From contig CACYLY010000018.1 of NCBI GenBank assembly GCA_902775355.1, positions 1 to 53,010 of the forward strand: a DNA stretch of 53,010 nt, written 5' to 3'. Under the pieces are notes generated by a model. It was not told the origin of the DNA. It saw only the letters and a list, made by a program, of their open reading frames with translations, and did not search any database. Shown here piece after piece: positions 25,871 through 34,965 of this stretch; position 1 is the stretch's first letter, and each line of letters opens with the position of its first letter. This DNA comes from Oscillospiraceae bacterium. Its GTDB lineage: Bacteria > Bacillota > Clostridia > Oscillospirales > Oscillospiraceae. The translations under genes were made by a program, and so were the position numbers.

Positions 25871-27443
25871 ATTGAAATACGAGATCCGCCCGGAGGGCCG
25901 GGAGCCCATCCGGGGACAGATGCGACTGCAGCCCGGGGAGAACCGCCTGATCCTGCCCCTGCCGGAGGGCCGGCTGGAGAGCGTCCGCGCCACGCTCCGG
26001 GTAGAGCTGGGGGAAGACGAAAAGATCTTCATGAACGGCTACCAGACCTGGACCTACAGTCCGGAGTACGGGCGGCGGGGCTTCACCAGGGGGATCGGCC
26101 CCCTGCCGGAGGGAATGATCCGGGGCCTGGGCCTGCGCTCCTACGGCGACTATTTCTTTGTGGACTATCCCCAGCGCCCCGGGCTGACCCACGGGGAGAG
26201 CTGGTGTTATTTCCGGGAGGGGGAGCGCTTCCGCCTCTTCGCCTCCCTGGACGAGCGCCCGGGCTACACCCTGTTCCGCTATGACGTGGCCGAGGGCCGG
26301 CTGGAGATCGAGAGAGACTGCGAAGGCCTGCGCTGCGGCGGGGACTTCCACGCCCTGGATCTGTTTTACGCCGAGGGCGGGGAGAAGGAAGTCTTCGACG
26401 CATGGTTCGCCGCCCTGGGCGTCCGGCCCCGGACCCGGCAGCGGCTGGCCGGCTATACCAGCTGGTACAACCGCTATCAGGACATCTCGGAGGAGAGCAT
26501 CGGGCAGGATCTGAGAGGCTGCGCGGGCCGGCTGCGGCCCGGGGACCTGTTCCAGATCGACGACGGCTGGGAGCCCGCCGTGGGCGACTGGCTGGAGCCG
26601 GACGCGAAAAAATTCCCCCACGGGATGAAGGCCGCCGCCGAGGCCATCCACGAAAAAGGCTTTCTGGCGGGACTGTGGCTGGCCCCCTTCGTGGCCCAGC
26701 GCAGCTCCCGGCTCTTCCGGGAGCACCGGGACTGGTTCCTGCAGCCCACGGGCCGGCCCTGGCTGGCCGGTATCGGCTGGGGCGGCTTCTTCGCCCTGGA
26801 TTTTGACAGGCCGGAGGTCCGGGACTACCTGGAGCGGGTCTTCCGCCGGGTGCTGGAGGACTGGGATTACGACCTGGTGAAGCTGGACTTCCTCTATGCC
26901 GCGGCCCCCTTCGGGAGCGAAGAGGAGAGCCGGGCAGGGCGGATGATCCGGGCCATGGAGTTCCTGCGCCGGCTCTGCGGGGACAAGTTGATCCTGGACT
27001 GCGGCGTGCCGCTGATGCCCGCCTTCGGCCTGGCGGACTACTGCCGGGTCAGCTGCGACGTGGGCCTGGACTGGAACGGCAGCCGCCTGATGCAGCGCAC
27101 CAACCGGGAGCGGGTCTCCACCAAGCAGGCCATCGGCAGCACCCTCTTCCGCCGGCAGCTCAACGGCCGGGCCTGGCTCAGCGATCCGGACGTGTTCTTC
27201 CTGCGGAAGGAAAACCTGCGCCTGACGGAGGAGCAAAAGCGGACCCTGGCCACGGTGAACAGCCTCTTCGGCGGGGTGCTGCTCCATTCGGACGACATGT
27301 CCCGCTGGTCGAAGGAGGCCGGGGACTTCTATCGGGAGCTTCTGCGGCTGCGGGACGCGGAGGAGGTCCGCGTCAGCGCCGATCACGGACTGCGCGTCAG
27401 CTATCGGCTGGACGGACAGCCCCATACGCTGGAAATCGAGTAA
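25863..27443 (+). CDS. Glycoside hydrolase family 36, alpha-galactosidase type
   Basis: The 526-residue enzyme has an N-terminal beta domain with GYQTWTYSP (about residues 59-67) and a TIM barrel with GYTSWYNRYQDI, QIDDGWEPAVGDW, and the nucleophile Asp342 in LVKLDFLY. The acid/base is probably Asp399 or Asp403 (VSCDVGLDWNG). It would remove alpha-galactosyl units (raffinose-family or galactomannan side chains). The start is TTG 25863, inside the end of the GH2 gene, because AAGGAGG at 25848-25854 is correctly spaced and the frame opens with ELKYEIRPEG. No signal peptide. Pairing with GH2 suggests joint degradation of a galactoside. Confidence 0.85.
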   Translation: MPELKYEIRPEGREPIRGQMRLQPGENRLILPLPEGRLESVRATLRVELGEDEKIFMNGYQTWTYSPEYGRRGFTRGIGPLPEGMIRGLGLRSYGDYFFVDYPQRPGLTHGESWCYFREGERFRLFASLDERPGYTLFRYDVAEGRLEIERDCEGLRCGGDFHALDLFYAEGGEKEVFDAWFAALGVRPRTRQRLAGYTSWYNRYQDISEESIGQDLRGCAGRLRPGDLFQIDDGWEPAVGDWLEPDAKKFPHGMKAAAEAIHEKGFLAGLWLAPFVAQRSSRLFREHRDWFLQPTGRPWLAGIGWGGFFALDFDRPEVRDYLERVFRRVLEDWDYDLVKLDFLYAAAPFGSEEESRAGRMIRAMEFLRRLCGDKLILDCGVPLMPAFGLADYCRVSCDVGLDWNGSRLMQRTNRERVSTKQAIGSTLFRRQLNGRAWLSDPDVFFLRKENLRLTEEQKRTLATVNSLFGGVLLHSDDMSRWSKEAGDFYRELLRLRDAEEVRVSADHGLRVSYRLDGQPHTLEIE

Positions 27444-27476
27444 AGGCGCCTCATCGGGGCGTAACGGAGAAGAATT

Positions 27477-29021
27477 ATGGCATCGAAAATCATTTTTTAT
27501 CTGCTCTTTGTGCTGGATCTGCTGCTGGCCGCCTTTCTGGGCTGGTCCCTGTTCCAGACCCACCTGATCCCCAACGTGGCAGTGATCATTGCCGCGGCCA
27601 TGCTGGTGCTGATCCCCCTGCTGCTCTTCTTCCTCCAGCTGGAGAAGAAAAAGAAAAAGACCGGCTTTCGCATCGCCGCCATTGTGATCCTGCTGTTCCT
27701 GGGCCTGGTGGAGGGCGCCGTGGCTTTCTATCTGCATCAGTACAACAGCAAGATGGACGATGTGACCGAAGTCCGGGTCCAGTACACCCAGGTGGAGGTC
27801 TACGTGAAGGCGGAGGATCCCGCCCAGACCATCGAGTACGCGGTGGAGAGTGAATACGTCTTCGGCATTATCGCCGGCGTGGATGAGGACGCCATCGCCC
27901 AGACCCGGGCCGCCATCGAGGAAAAGTGCGGACGGACCATGCGCATTCAGGGCTACGCCACCCTGGCGGACCTGATCAAGGCCCTGGACGAGGGACAGGT
28001 GGACGCGCTGCTGATGTCCTCCGCCTACCTGGATCTGCTCGACAGCCTCCCGGGCTATGAGCAGTATGCCGAGAGCCTGCGGGTGCTGCTGTCCACCAAT
28101 GTCCAGAGCGAGGTGCCGGAGCTGACGGAAATCTTCCCCCAGACCCTGGAGGAGGGCGGCGAAAACGCCGCGCCCATGAAGGACCCGGCCCTCTGGAAGG
28201 ACTGCTTCTGCGCCTATGTCAGCGGCATCGACACCTATGGGCCGGTCACCGCCCGCAGCCGCAGCGACGTGAACATCCTGGCCATCGCCAACACCAAAAC
28301 CAAGACGGTGCTGCTGATCTCCACGCCCCGCGACTACTATGTGCCCTTCAACTTCGCCCCGGTCAACGGCGCGATGGACAAGCTGACCCACGCGGGCATC
28401 TACGGCATCGAGGGCTCCATGCGGGCGCTCAGCGACTTCTACGGTCTGCCCGTCCACTATTATCTGCGGGTGAACTTCACCGGCTTCATCAACGTGATCA
28501 ACACCCTGGGCGGCGTGGATTTCGAGTCTGATACGGATTGGAGCAAGGGCAGCCACCATATCTCCAAGGGCATGAACTACAACGTCAAGGGCGAGACGGC
28601 CCTGCGCTTCGTGCGGGACCGCTACTCCTTCGCCGACGGGGACCGGGCCCGCAGCCGGCACCAGATGGCCGTGATCAAGGGCATCATCAAGAGCCTGCGC
28701 TCCTCCAAGATCCTCACCAACTACACCCAGCTGATGGAGGATATGGCCGGCTGCTTCCAGACCAATGCCTCCAAGGCCATGATCGGCGAGCTGGTGCAGC
28801 TGACCATGGACCCCAGCAAGAGCGACTGGACCGTGCTGACCTATAACGTGGACGGCAACGGCAGGACCGATTACGCCTATTCCCTGGGCGCCTACGCCTA
28901 CTGCATGATCCCCAACATGAAAACCGTGGAATACGCCCAGAGCCTGGCCGCCGCCGTTCTGGCCGGCGAGCCGCTGACCCAGGAAGAACTGCAGAAAAAC
29001 GCTCCGCCTCCGCGGGGATGA
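27477..29021 (+). CDS. LytR-CpsA-Psr (LCP) family protein
   Basis: This 514-residue protein has three hydrophobic segments in the first 100 residues, a mixed domain (about 100-235), then the LCP catalytic domain with RSRSDVNILAIANTKTKTV, LISTPRDYYVPF and FVRDRYSFADGDRARSRHQ, which holds the conserved Arg and Asp residues of the active site. LCP enzymes transfer phosphate-linked glycopolymers (teichoic acid or capsule) to peptidoglycan. Starts 33 bases after the GH36 gene and its stop overlaps an ATG of the next frame (ATGA at 29018-29021). The C-terminus is short and polar. Confidence 0.9.
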   Translation: MASKIIFYLLFVLDLLLAAFLGWSLFQTHLIPNVAVIIAAAMLVLIPLLLFFLQLEKKKKKTGFRIAAIVILLFLGLVEGAVAFYLHQYNSKMDDVTEVRVQYTQVEVYVKAEDPAQTIEYAVESEYVFGIIAGVDEDAIAQTRAAIEEKCGRTMRIQGYATLADLIKALDEGQVDALLMSSAYLDLLDSLPGYEQYAESLRVLLSTNVQSEVPELTEIFPQTLEEGGENAAPMKDPALWKDCFCAYVSGIDTYGPVTARSRSDVNILAIANTKTKTVLLISTPRDYYVPFNFAPVNGAMDKLTHAGIYGIEGSMRALSDFYGLPVHYYLRVNFTGFINVINTLGGVDFESDTDWSKGSHHISKGMNYNVKGETALRFVRDRYSFADGDRARSRHQMAVIKGIIKSLRSSKILTNYTQLMEDMAGCFQTNASKAMIGELVQLTMDPSKSDWTVLTYNVDGNGRTDYAYSLGAYAYCMIPNMKTVEYAQSLAAAVLAGEPLTQEELQKNAPPPRG

Positions 29022-29047
29022 ATCAGAAGGAAATGGAGGGTCCCATC

Positions 29048-29986
29048 ATGGAAGAAAGCAAGAAAAGACTGTACGTGGAACCGGACGGCTTCTGGACCGA
29101 GGCCGCGATCCTGTTCATGGCCCTGGCGATCGTGTTTCGCCTGATCGGCAGCATCGGGCGCTGGGATGATCTGCATTATCTGGTTACGCTGGTGGCCCTG
29201 CCGATCTTCAGCGGCCTGCTGTTCCTGCTGTGCCTGCTGTTCTTCAGCAAGCGCGCCTTCTGGACCACCGTTATCCCGGTGGTATTTGGCGTTGTATTCT
29301 TCATCTTTTTAGCGATGAAAGTGGAGAATGAAATGATAAAAGTCGGGAGCATCGCCGCATATGTGGTGATCGTCGTTCTGTACACCATGGCCTTTTCCCA
29401 TCCGAAGCTCAAGTGGGTGCTGGCCCTGGCCCTGCTGCTGATCTTTGCCGGACATGTGGTGCTGAAGGACCTGCCGGTGCTGATGGATCTGGAGCATCCG
29501 GTGAGCTTTGTGGACGGCATGCAGGAGATGAGCCTGCTGGGGATCATCCTGTCCCTGCTCAGCGTGAGTCTCGCCATGAAGATGTCCTCCAAGCCCGCCG
29601 CGAAGCCGGAGGAGGAGCCGCAGCCCGCGCCCGAGCAGCCGCCCGTGGAGGAGAAGAAGCCCGCGCCCGAGCAGCCGCCTGTGGAGGAGAAAAAGCCCGC
29701 CGGGGAGAAGCGCTTCGGCTGGGGAAAGAAAACGCCGAAGGAGCCCAAGCCCGCCGAGGAGCCCAAGCCCGCCCCGGAGCCGGAGCCCGCGGGAGAGCTG
29801 CCTCCGGCCGAGATCTGGAGCGCGCAGCCGGCCTCCGCCCCAGAGCCGGTGCAGACGCCCGTGGAGACGGTGATCGTGCCGGAGAGCCACAGCTATGCCG
29901 AGCCGGTGCAGGTCCTGCCCCTGGAGGAGCCGGAGCAGGCTTGCGATGAAACGCCCGCGGACGACAGCGGGCGGAGCGAAGCATGA
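29048..29986 (+). CDS. Membrane protein with six helices and a Pro/Glu/Lys-rich tail
   Basis: The 312-residue product has about six hydrophobic segments (roughly residues 17-180) and then a long tail rich in Pro, Glu, Ala and Lys, with two copies of PAPEQPPVEEKKP. No known family is recognised. ATG 29048 is preferred because GGAGGG at 29035-29040 is 7 bases upstream; ATG 29018, overlapping the LCP stop, has no such site. Its stop overlaps the next start (ATGA at 29983-29986), so it is translationally coupled to the LRR gene and probably works with it or with LCP. Confidence 0.6.
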   Translation: MEESKKRLYVEPDGFWTEAAILFMALAIVFRLIGSIGRWDDLHYLVTLVALPIFSGLLFLLCLLFFSKRAFWTTVIPVVFGVVFFIFLAMKVENEMIKVGSIAAYVVIVVLYTMAFSHPKLKWVLALALLLIFAGHVVLKDLPVLMDLEHPVSFVDGMQEMSLLGIILSLLSVSLAMKMSSKPAAKPEEEPQPAPEQPPVEEKKPAPEQPPVEEKKPAGEKRFGWGKKTPKEPKPAEEPKPAPEPEPAGELPPAEIWSAQPASAPEPVQTPVETVIVPESHSYAEPVQVLPLEEPEQACDETPADDSGRSEA

Positions 29987-31752
29987 CCGCCGGAAGCAAG
30001 ACCTTCCGCAGCGAGAAAGAGAAGCCCAGCCGCGCCGAACGGCGCAGATACCGCATCGCCGCCGCGGCGGCGGTGCTGCTGGTGCTGGGGCTGGCCCTGC
30101 TGCTCCACGGCGGCGGGGAAAACAGGCGCTATGAGCGCTACCGCCGTCAGGCGGCGGAGTGCTACCAGAACGGGGACTATGACCAGGCTCTCAGCGAGCT
30201 GCGCAAGGCGGAGGCCATCCGCAGCAGCAAGGAAGTCCGGATGCTGATGGTGGACTGCTACGAGGCCCAGGGCAACTGGGACATGGCTCTGGAGACGCTG
30301 CGGCAGATGGACCGGGACGATCCGGTGGTCATCGAGCGGATCGCCGCCCTGGAGCAGCGAAAGCTGGAGGAGCGGGGAGAGGGAATGTGCGTTGTGGCGG
30401 GAGAGAGCTACGACGCGTCCACCACCGAGCTGGACCTCCGGGGCCGGGGCCTGGGCAACGGCGTGCTGCAGGAGCTGCTGCAGCTGCACGCCCTCAGTCG
30501 GCTCAGCCTGGCGGACAACGCCATCAGCGACCTGGGCCCCCTGGCGGGGCTGGGCGGCCTGCGCAGCCTGGACCTGGGGGGCAACCGGGTGACGGACCTG
30601 AAGCCCCTGGCAAAGCTGAGCAATCTGCGGAGCCTGAATCTGGACGGGAACCCGGTGAGGGACCTGCGGCCCCTCTACGGCCTGGAGGAGCTGGTGAGCC
30701 TGAGCCTGCTGGGCGTGGAGCTGCCGGAAGAGGAGCTGGCGGCGCTCAGCGCGGCCCTGCCGTTCTGCACCATCCTCAGCGACGGGGAGAAGGAGGGCGT
30801 GCGGACCATCTGGCTCAGCGGCGTGTGCTTTTCCACCGACGCGACGGAGCTGGACCTCAGCGGCCTGGGCCTGCGGGAGATCGAATGCCTGAGCGTGTGC
30901 ACCGAGCTGCGGAAGCTGACCCTGGCGGACAATGAGATCAGCGATCTGAGCCCGCTGATGAATCTGCAGAACCTGGAGCGGCTGCGCCTGGCGGGCAACC
31001 AGATCTCGGACCTGCGGCCGCTGATGGGCCTGAGCACCCTGCGGCAGCTGGACGTGTCCCGCAACGCCGTGGGCGACACCAGCGCCCTGGGCGGCATGGA
31101 AAAGCTGCAGAGCCTGGACCTGTCGGACAATCCGGTGAAGGACTTCTCGGGGCTGAAAAAGCTGCGGAATCTGGAGGCCCTGCGCCTGGAGAACACCGGC
31201 ATCACGGACGAGGATCTGCCGGTGCTCTACGAGATGAACAAGCTGAACCTGCTGACCCTGGACCGCAACGAGGGCCTGACCGCCGAGGCCATGAAGGCCC
31301 TGCGGGCCCAGATGCCCGACTGCGCCATCAGCCACGGCAGCCTGGTGCTGGTGGTGAGCCTGGGGGGAGAGGATTTCCGCACGGACAGCACCAGCCTGTT
31401 TCTGGAGGGGACGGAGATCTCCAATCTCATCGGGCTGGAGAAGTTTGAGTGTCTGGAGACCGTGCAGCTGAGCCGCAACAGTATCGAGGACCTGTCCGCC
31501 TTCCAGAACACCCACAGCCGGGATACCATCCGCTATCTGGACCTGAGCTTCAACAAGATCCAGGACCTGTCGCCGCTGGCTTCCCTCAGCGCCCTGGAGA
31601 CCCTGGACCTGCGCAGCAACAGCATCAGCTCCCTGGGGCCCCTGATGCGCATGAACAGCCTGAAAAAGCTGGATCTCAGCGGCAATCCCCTGGAGCCGGA
31701 GCAGATCGCGGAGCTGCGGGAGTACCTGCCGGACTGCGAGATCATCTTCTGA
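29983..31752 (+). CDS. Membrane-anchored leucine-rich repeat protein with TPR-like N-terminus
   Basis: The 589-residue protein has one membrane helix (about residues 25-43), a TPR-like helical region (about 48-125, CYQNGDYDQALSELRKAEAI), then LRRs of the LxxLxLxxNxIxDLxPL type to the end. The LRRs fall in three blocks, each opening with a divergent cap repeat (Ser/Thr-rich followed by TELDLxG or SLFLEG). LRRs of this kind mediate protein binding; the partner is unknown. It ends the operon at a clear terminator. The TPR-like call is by eye and less certain than the LRRs. Confidence 0.82.
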   Translation: MTAGSKTFRSEKEKPSRAERRRYRIAAAAAVLLVLGLALLLHGGGENRRYERYRRQAAECYQNGDYDQALSELRKAEAIRSSKEVRMLMVDCYEAQGNWDMALETLRQMDRDDPVVIERIAALEQRKLEERGEGMCVVAGESYDASTTELDLRGRGLGNGVLQELLQLHALSRLSLADNAISDLGPLAGLGGLRSLDLGGNRVTDLKPLAKLSNLRSLNLDGNPVRDLRPLYGLEELVSLSLLGVELPEEELAALSAALPFCTILSDGEKEGVRTIWLSGVCFSTDATELDLSGLGLREIECLSVCTELRKLTLADNEISDLSPLMNLQNLERLRLAGNQISDLRPLMGLSTLRQLDVSRNAVGDTSALGGMEKLQSLDLSDNPVKDFSGLKKLRNLEALRLENTGITDEDLPVLYEMNKLNLLTLDRNEGLTAEAMKALRAQMPDCAISHGSLVLVVSLGGEDFRTDSTSLFLEGTEISNLIGLEKFECLETVQLSRNSIEDLSAFQNTHSRDTIRYLDLSFNKIQDLSPLASLSALETLDLRSNSISSLGPLMRMNSLKKLDLSGNPLEPEQIAELREYLPDCEIIF

Positions 31753-31763
31753 GAGACGAAAAA

Positions 31764-31798
31764 ACCGGGAACTTCTGCGGAAGCTCCCGGTCTTTTTT
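31764..31798 (+). terminator. Terminator after the LRR gene
   Basis: ACCGGGA (31764-31770) pairs with TCCCGGT (31785-31791), with an inner TTC/GAA, and is followed by TCTTTTTT. A-rich flank on the other side. Confidence 0.88.
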
Positions 31799-31864
31799 CA
31801 TATGAGGGAGGAACCTTTTCCCGGCCTCTCTCGTCAAAACACTATACCAAGGGAGGAGTCTGCC

Positions 31865-33301
31865 ATGAAACGTATGATATCACTGCTGCTGGCACTTTGC
31901 GTGCTGCTGAGCCTCTGCGCCTGCGGCGCGGCCGGCGTCGACCCGGCGCCCATAGAGGGCGGAAACGCCGAAACGCCCGGCGCATCCGCAAGAGAAGCCG
32001 GGGGAGAGGACGGGCAGGTTCTGGCCCGGGCGGTCTATCCCTCCATGGCCCAGCGCCCCCGGCAGGAGGATTATCTGAAGGAAAACGGCTGGGAAGTGGA
32101 CGGGGCCTATTTTGAGGCGGACCAGGCCTGGCGGGAGGCGCTCGCGGCGCTCCGCGATCAGCCCAAGGGCTATGCCGACGGGCTGGACCCCTGGTTCCGC
32201 TCCGGCATCCGGCAGTTCCTCTCCGACGCGGGAGGGGAAAACCGGGTCGTCTCGCCCCTGAACCTGACCATGGCCCTGGCCATGCTCTCCGAGGTCACCG
32301 ACGGGGAGACCCGGCGGCAGCTCCTGGACCTGCTGGGCGCGGAGGATCTGGAAGCCCTGCGGGAAACCGCCGGCTCCCTCTGGCTCCAGAGCTACCAGGA
32401 CGACGGGCAGACCGCCAGCCTCCTGGCCAGCTCTCTCTGGCTGCGGCAGGGGACCAGCTACGAGCAGCAGGCCCTGGACAATCTGGCCGCGTATTACTAC
32501 GCCTCCGCCTTCCGGGGCGAGATGGGCAGCGCCGCGTATGACGCGCTGCTGCAAAGCTGGCTCAACGAGCAGACCGGCGGCCTCCTGAAGGAGCAGGCCG
32601 CAGGGCTGCACATGGAGCCCGAGACGGTGCTGGCCCTGGCGACCACCATCTATTTCAAGGCCCCCTGGATCGGCGAATTCTCTCCCTATCTGACAGAGGA
32701 CGGCAGCTTCTTCGGCCCCGACGGGGAAGAGCAGGTCCCCTTCCTCCACGGGAGCCGGGAGATCCCCTGGTACTGGGGCGAGCGCTTCAGCGCCGTGGCC
32801 CTGGACATGCAAAACGGGGGCGAGATGTGGTTCCTGCTGCCCGAGGAGGGCCTGAGCCCGGAGGAGCTGCTGCTGGACGAGGAGCTGATGGACTTCCTGC
32901 TGCTCCGGGACAAGAACGAATGGGAGAAGCAGAAGAGCCCTCTGGTGCGTCTGACGATCCCGAAATTTGACGTGAGCTCCGATCTGGAGCTGTCCGCCGG
33001 CCTGCGGGCTCTGGGCCTCACAGACGCCTTTGATCCCGAACGCTCCGATTTCACCCCGCTGACCCGGGAGCTGGAGGAGCTCTTTGTCTCCCGCGTCCAG
33101 CACGCCGCCCGGGTGAAGATCGACGAGGAGGGCTGCGAGGCCGCGGCCTACACCGTGATCCTGGTGGCGGAGGCGGCGGCCTTTGAGGAGCCCGAACCGG
33201 AGGTGATCGATTTCACCCTGGACCGGCCCTTCCTCTTCGTGATTACCAACGCCGGCGGCCTGCCCCTCTTCGTGGGCGTGGTGAACCGGCCGGTGGAATG
33301 A
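31865..33301 (+). CDS. Lipoprotein serpin (protease inhibitor)
   Basis: This 478-residue protein has a lipoprotein signal (Cys20 in LSLCAC), a short linker, and a full serpin domain: SPLNLTMALAMLSEVTDGET near residue 130, the beta-sheet segments, and the C-terminal DRPFLFVITNAGGLPLFVGVV. The reactive loop hinge reads EEGCEAAAYT, close to the inhibitory consensus (Gly at P15, small residues P12-P10) but with Cys at P14. Counting from the hinge, the cleavage site falls in an Ala-rich AEAAAF stretch, which would suit elastase- or chymotrypsin-like proteases; this is inferred. It should act on the cell surface. GGGAGGAG lies 7 bases before ATG 31865; no clear promoter was found in the 66 bases after the terminator. 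Confidence 0.92.
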   Translation: MKRMISLLLALCVLLSLCACGAAGVDPAPIEGGNAETPGASAREAGGEDGQVLARAVYPSMAQRPRQEDYLKENGWEVDGAYFEADQAWREALAALRDQPKGYADGLDPWFRSGIRQFLSDAGGENRVVSPLNLTMALAMLSEVTDGETRRQLLDLLGAEDLEALRETAGSLWLQSYQDDGQTASLLASSLWLRQGTSYEQQALDNLAAYYYASAFRGEMGSAAYDALLQSWLNEQTGGLLKEQAAGLHMEPETVLALATTIYFKAPWIGEFSPYLTEDGSFFGPDGEEQVPFLHGSREIPWYWGERFSAVALDMQNGGEMWFLLPEEGLSPEELLLDEELMDFLLLRDKNEWEKQKSPLVRLTIPKFDVSSDLELSAGLRALGLTDAFDPERSDFTPLTRELEELFVSRVQHAARVKIDEEGCEAAAYTVILVAEAAAFEEPEPEVIDFTLDRPFLFVITNAGGLPLFVGVVNRPVE

Positions 33302-33304
33302 CCC

Positions 33305-33761
33305 CTCCGTAGGGGCCGTTCACGAACGGCCCGCGGTCCGGCGCCGGGCCTTGTGCAAGCCGGAAGCCCCGGTCGCCGCCGCAGGGGCGGGCCTCGCGTC
33401 TGCCCGGCGCGGCTGGCTCCATACAAAGAAAAACCGTGCGTTGATTTCGCAGTTTGTACGAATTCAACGCACGGTTTTCTTGTTGGACGCTATTCTGTGT
33501 AGGAGACGCTCCTGCTGGGGGAGAGGGGCCTGTTCCTGCGCAGGCGCTGGTACGAGGCTCTCCCTCATCACCCTCCGGTGTGCCCCCGAGCAATGCTCGG
33601 GGCTGCGAGGGAGCTTCCCCCGCTGGGGGAAGCACAGGCGGCCGACCGATGGTCGGCCCTGCGATGGCTCCGCAGGGAGCGACCCTTCGCCCCTGATCGC
33701 TCCGCCAAGAAACGGCCTTGCAGGGAGCTGCGGAGGCATGAGGGCATGCCTCCCTACGGCC
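33305..33761. repeat. Bidirectional terminator and palindromic repeat cluster
   Basis: After the serpin come a family B palindrome (GGGCCGTTC/GAACGGCCC, about 33312-33331) and a strong terminator hairpin AAAACCGTGCGTTGA (33430-33444) with its inverse (33464-33478) followed by TTTTCTTG, usable from both strands because the serpin and DUF362 genes converge. Bases 33500-33760 hold more hairpins, including the 32-bp block 33674-33705 identical to 23032-23063 and GGCATGAGGGCATGCC-type units next to the DUF362 stop. No gene is visible. Confidence 0.7.
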
Positions 33762-34799
33762 TCAACTCCGCTTGTTCCGGCCCCAGAACACGTTGTAGCG
33801 GTCCGGCTTCCAGTCCGGGGAAACGTCCTTCACGGCTTCCGCGGCGCTGATCTCTTTCTCGCCGTGATCCAGGTCGATGAGCGTGTAGCGGTCGTTGCCC
33901 ATGCCCAGCTCCTTCATGTAGCTGAGCTGGCGCAGACCGTGGCGGCTCTCCACCCGCTCGATCATGGCCTTGCCGCCCCCGCCGGGCAGGTTGTAGATCA
34001 GGTCCACGCAGGCGTTGTCCGCCGCCAGGATGTCCAGGGAGGCCACCAGGCCCACGTCCGGCGTCACCACCGGCTCTGCCTCGGGGCCCTCGCAGTCGCA
34101 GGAGACGGACATGTTGCGCATGACGTTGATGAAGCAGACATGGGGCGCGAAGTGGTCCACGGTGGCCTTGGTGCTCTCGCTGATGCGCTCCATCAGCTCT
34201 TCCTCGGCAATGCTCCACATGCCGCCGTTGGGGTAGCTGTGGATCTCCTTCTTGCCGATCCGTCCGTCGGCGCAGCCGATGCCGATGTTTTTGTTGCTGC
34301 CGCCGAAGCCGCCCATCACATGGCCCTTGAAGTGGGTCAGCACCAGCAGGGAATCGTAGTTCAGCATGCTCTCGCCCACGTGCATCTCGGTGAACCACTT
34401 GCCGCCCTTCACCGGCAGGGCCGCCACGCCGTGCTCGTCGGTGATGTCCACGGGGCAGAAGGTCCAGCCGTTGACCTCCAGGGTCTTGCGGTGGGCCTCC
34501 GTGGTGTAGCGGCTGCCCTCGTAGTAGGTGTTGGTCTCGATGATGGTGGCCTCCGGCAGCCGGGAAGCCAGCAGCTCCTTCACCCAGGGCCGGGGGATGA
34601 TGTTGGGCCCCTCGGCCTCGCCGGTGTGCAGCTTCACGGCCACCTTGCCGGTGAGCACACCGCCCACCTTGTCAAAAATCTTCTTCAGTCCTTCCTCCGA
34701 CAGGTCCCGGGTGAAATACACCGGGGAGCTCTCGCCGGTCCGCTCCTCAAAGGGGACGTACTTGTTGCCGTCTTTGCCGGGTACGGGCTTGCTGCTCAT
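33762..34799 (-). CDS. DUF362 domain protein
   Basis: The 345-residue protein matches the DUF362 family, seen in the patterns KVAVKLHTGEAEGPNIIPRP, GGFGGSNKNIGIGCADGR and the long middle domain. No CxxC ferredoxin motif and no signal peptide are present, so it is the stand-alone cytoplasmic form. The biochemical role of the family is not established. GAGGAGGT lies 7 bases upstream of the ATG. An extended -10 (TATACT, complement of 34844-34849, with TG before it) is a likely promoter. Its end abuts the palindromic repeat cluster. Confidence 0.8.
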   Translation of the reverse strand: MSSKPVPGKDGNKYVPFEERTGESSPVYFTRDLSEEGLKKIFDKVGGVLTGKVAVKLHTGEAEGPNIIPRPWVKELLASRLPEATIIETNTYYEGSRYTTEAHRKTLEVNGWTFCPVDITDEHGVAALPVKGGKWFTEMHVGESMLNYDSLLVLTHFKGHVMGGFGGSNKNIGIGCADGRIGKKEIHSYPNGGMWSIAEEELMERISESTKATVDHFAPHVCFINVMRNMSVSCDCEGPEAEPVVTPDVGLVASLDILAADNACVDLIYNLPGGGGKAMIERVESRHGLRQLSYMKELGMGNDRYTLIDLDHGEKEISAAEAVKDVSPDWKPDRYNVFWGRNKRS

Positions 34800-34904
34800 G
34801 GAAATACCTCCTCAAAAGATCAGATGAAAGCCTCTCTGCAAACAGTATACCAGAAGCCCGGCCCAAAGAAAAGAAAACTTTTTGATGATCCTCTCATATT
34901 CTCC

Positions 34905-34951
34905 TTGACAAAAGCACAGGCCCACGCTAATATATGAACAGTGATTCATAT
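34905..34951 (+). promoter_or_regulatory. Promoter and operator of the metal-efflux operon
   Basis: TTGACA (34905-34910), a 17-base spacer and TAATAT (34928-34933). Overlapping the -10 and the start point is the palindrome ATATGAA (34932-34938), six bases, TTCATAT (34945-34951), which fits the operator type of ArsR/SmtB repressors. Autoregulation by the adjacent arsR-type gene is the natural reading. Confidence 0.78.
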
Positions 34952-34965
34952 GAATGGAGGTTCAA

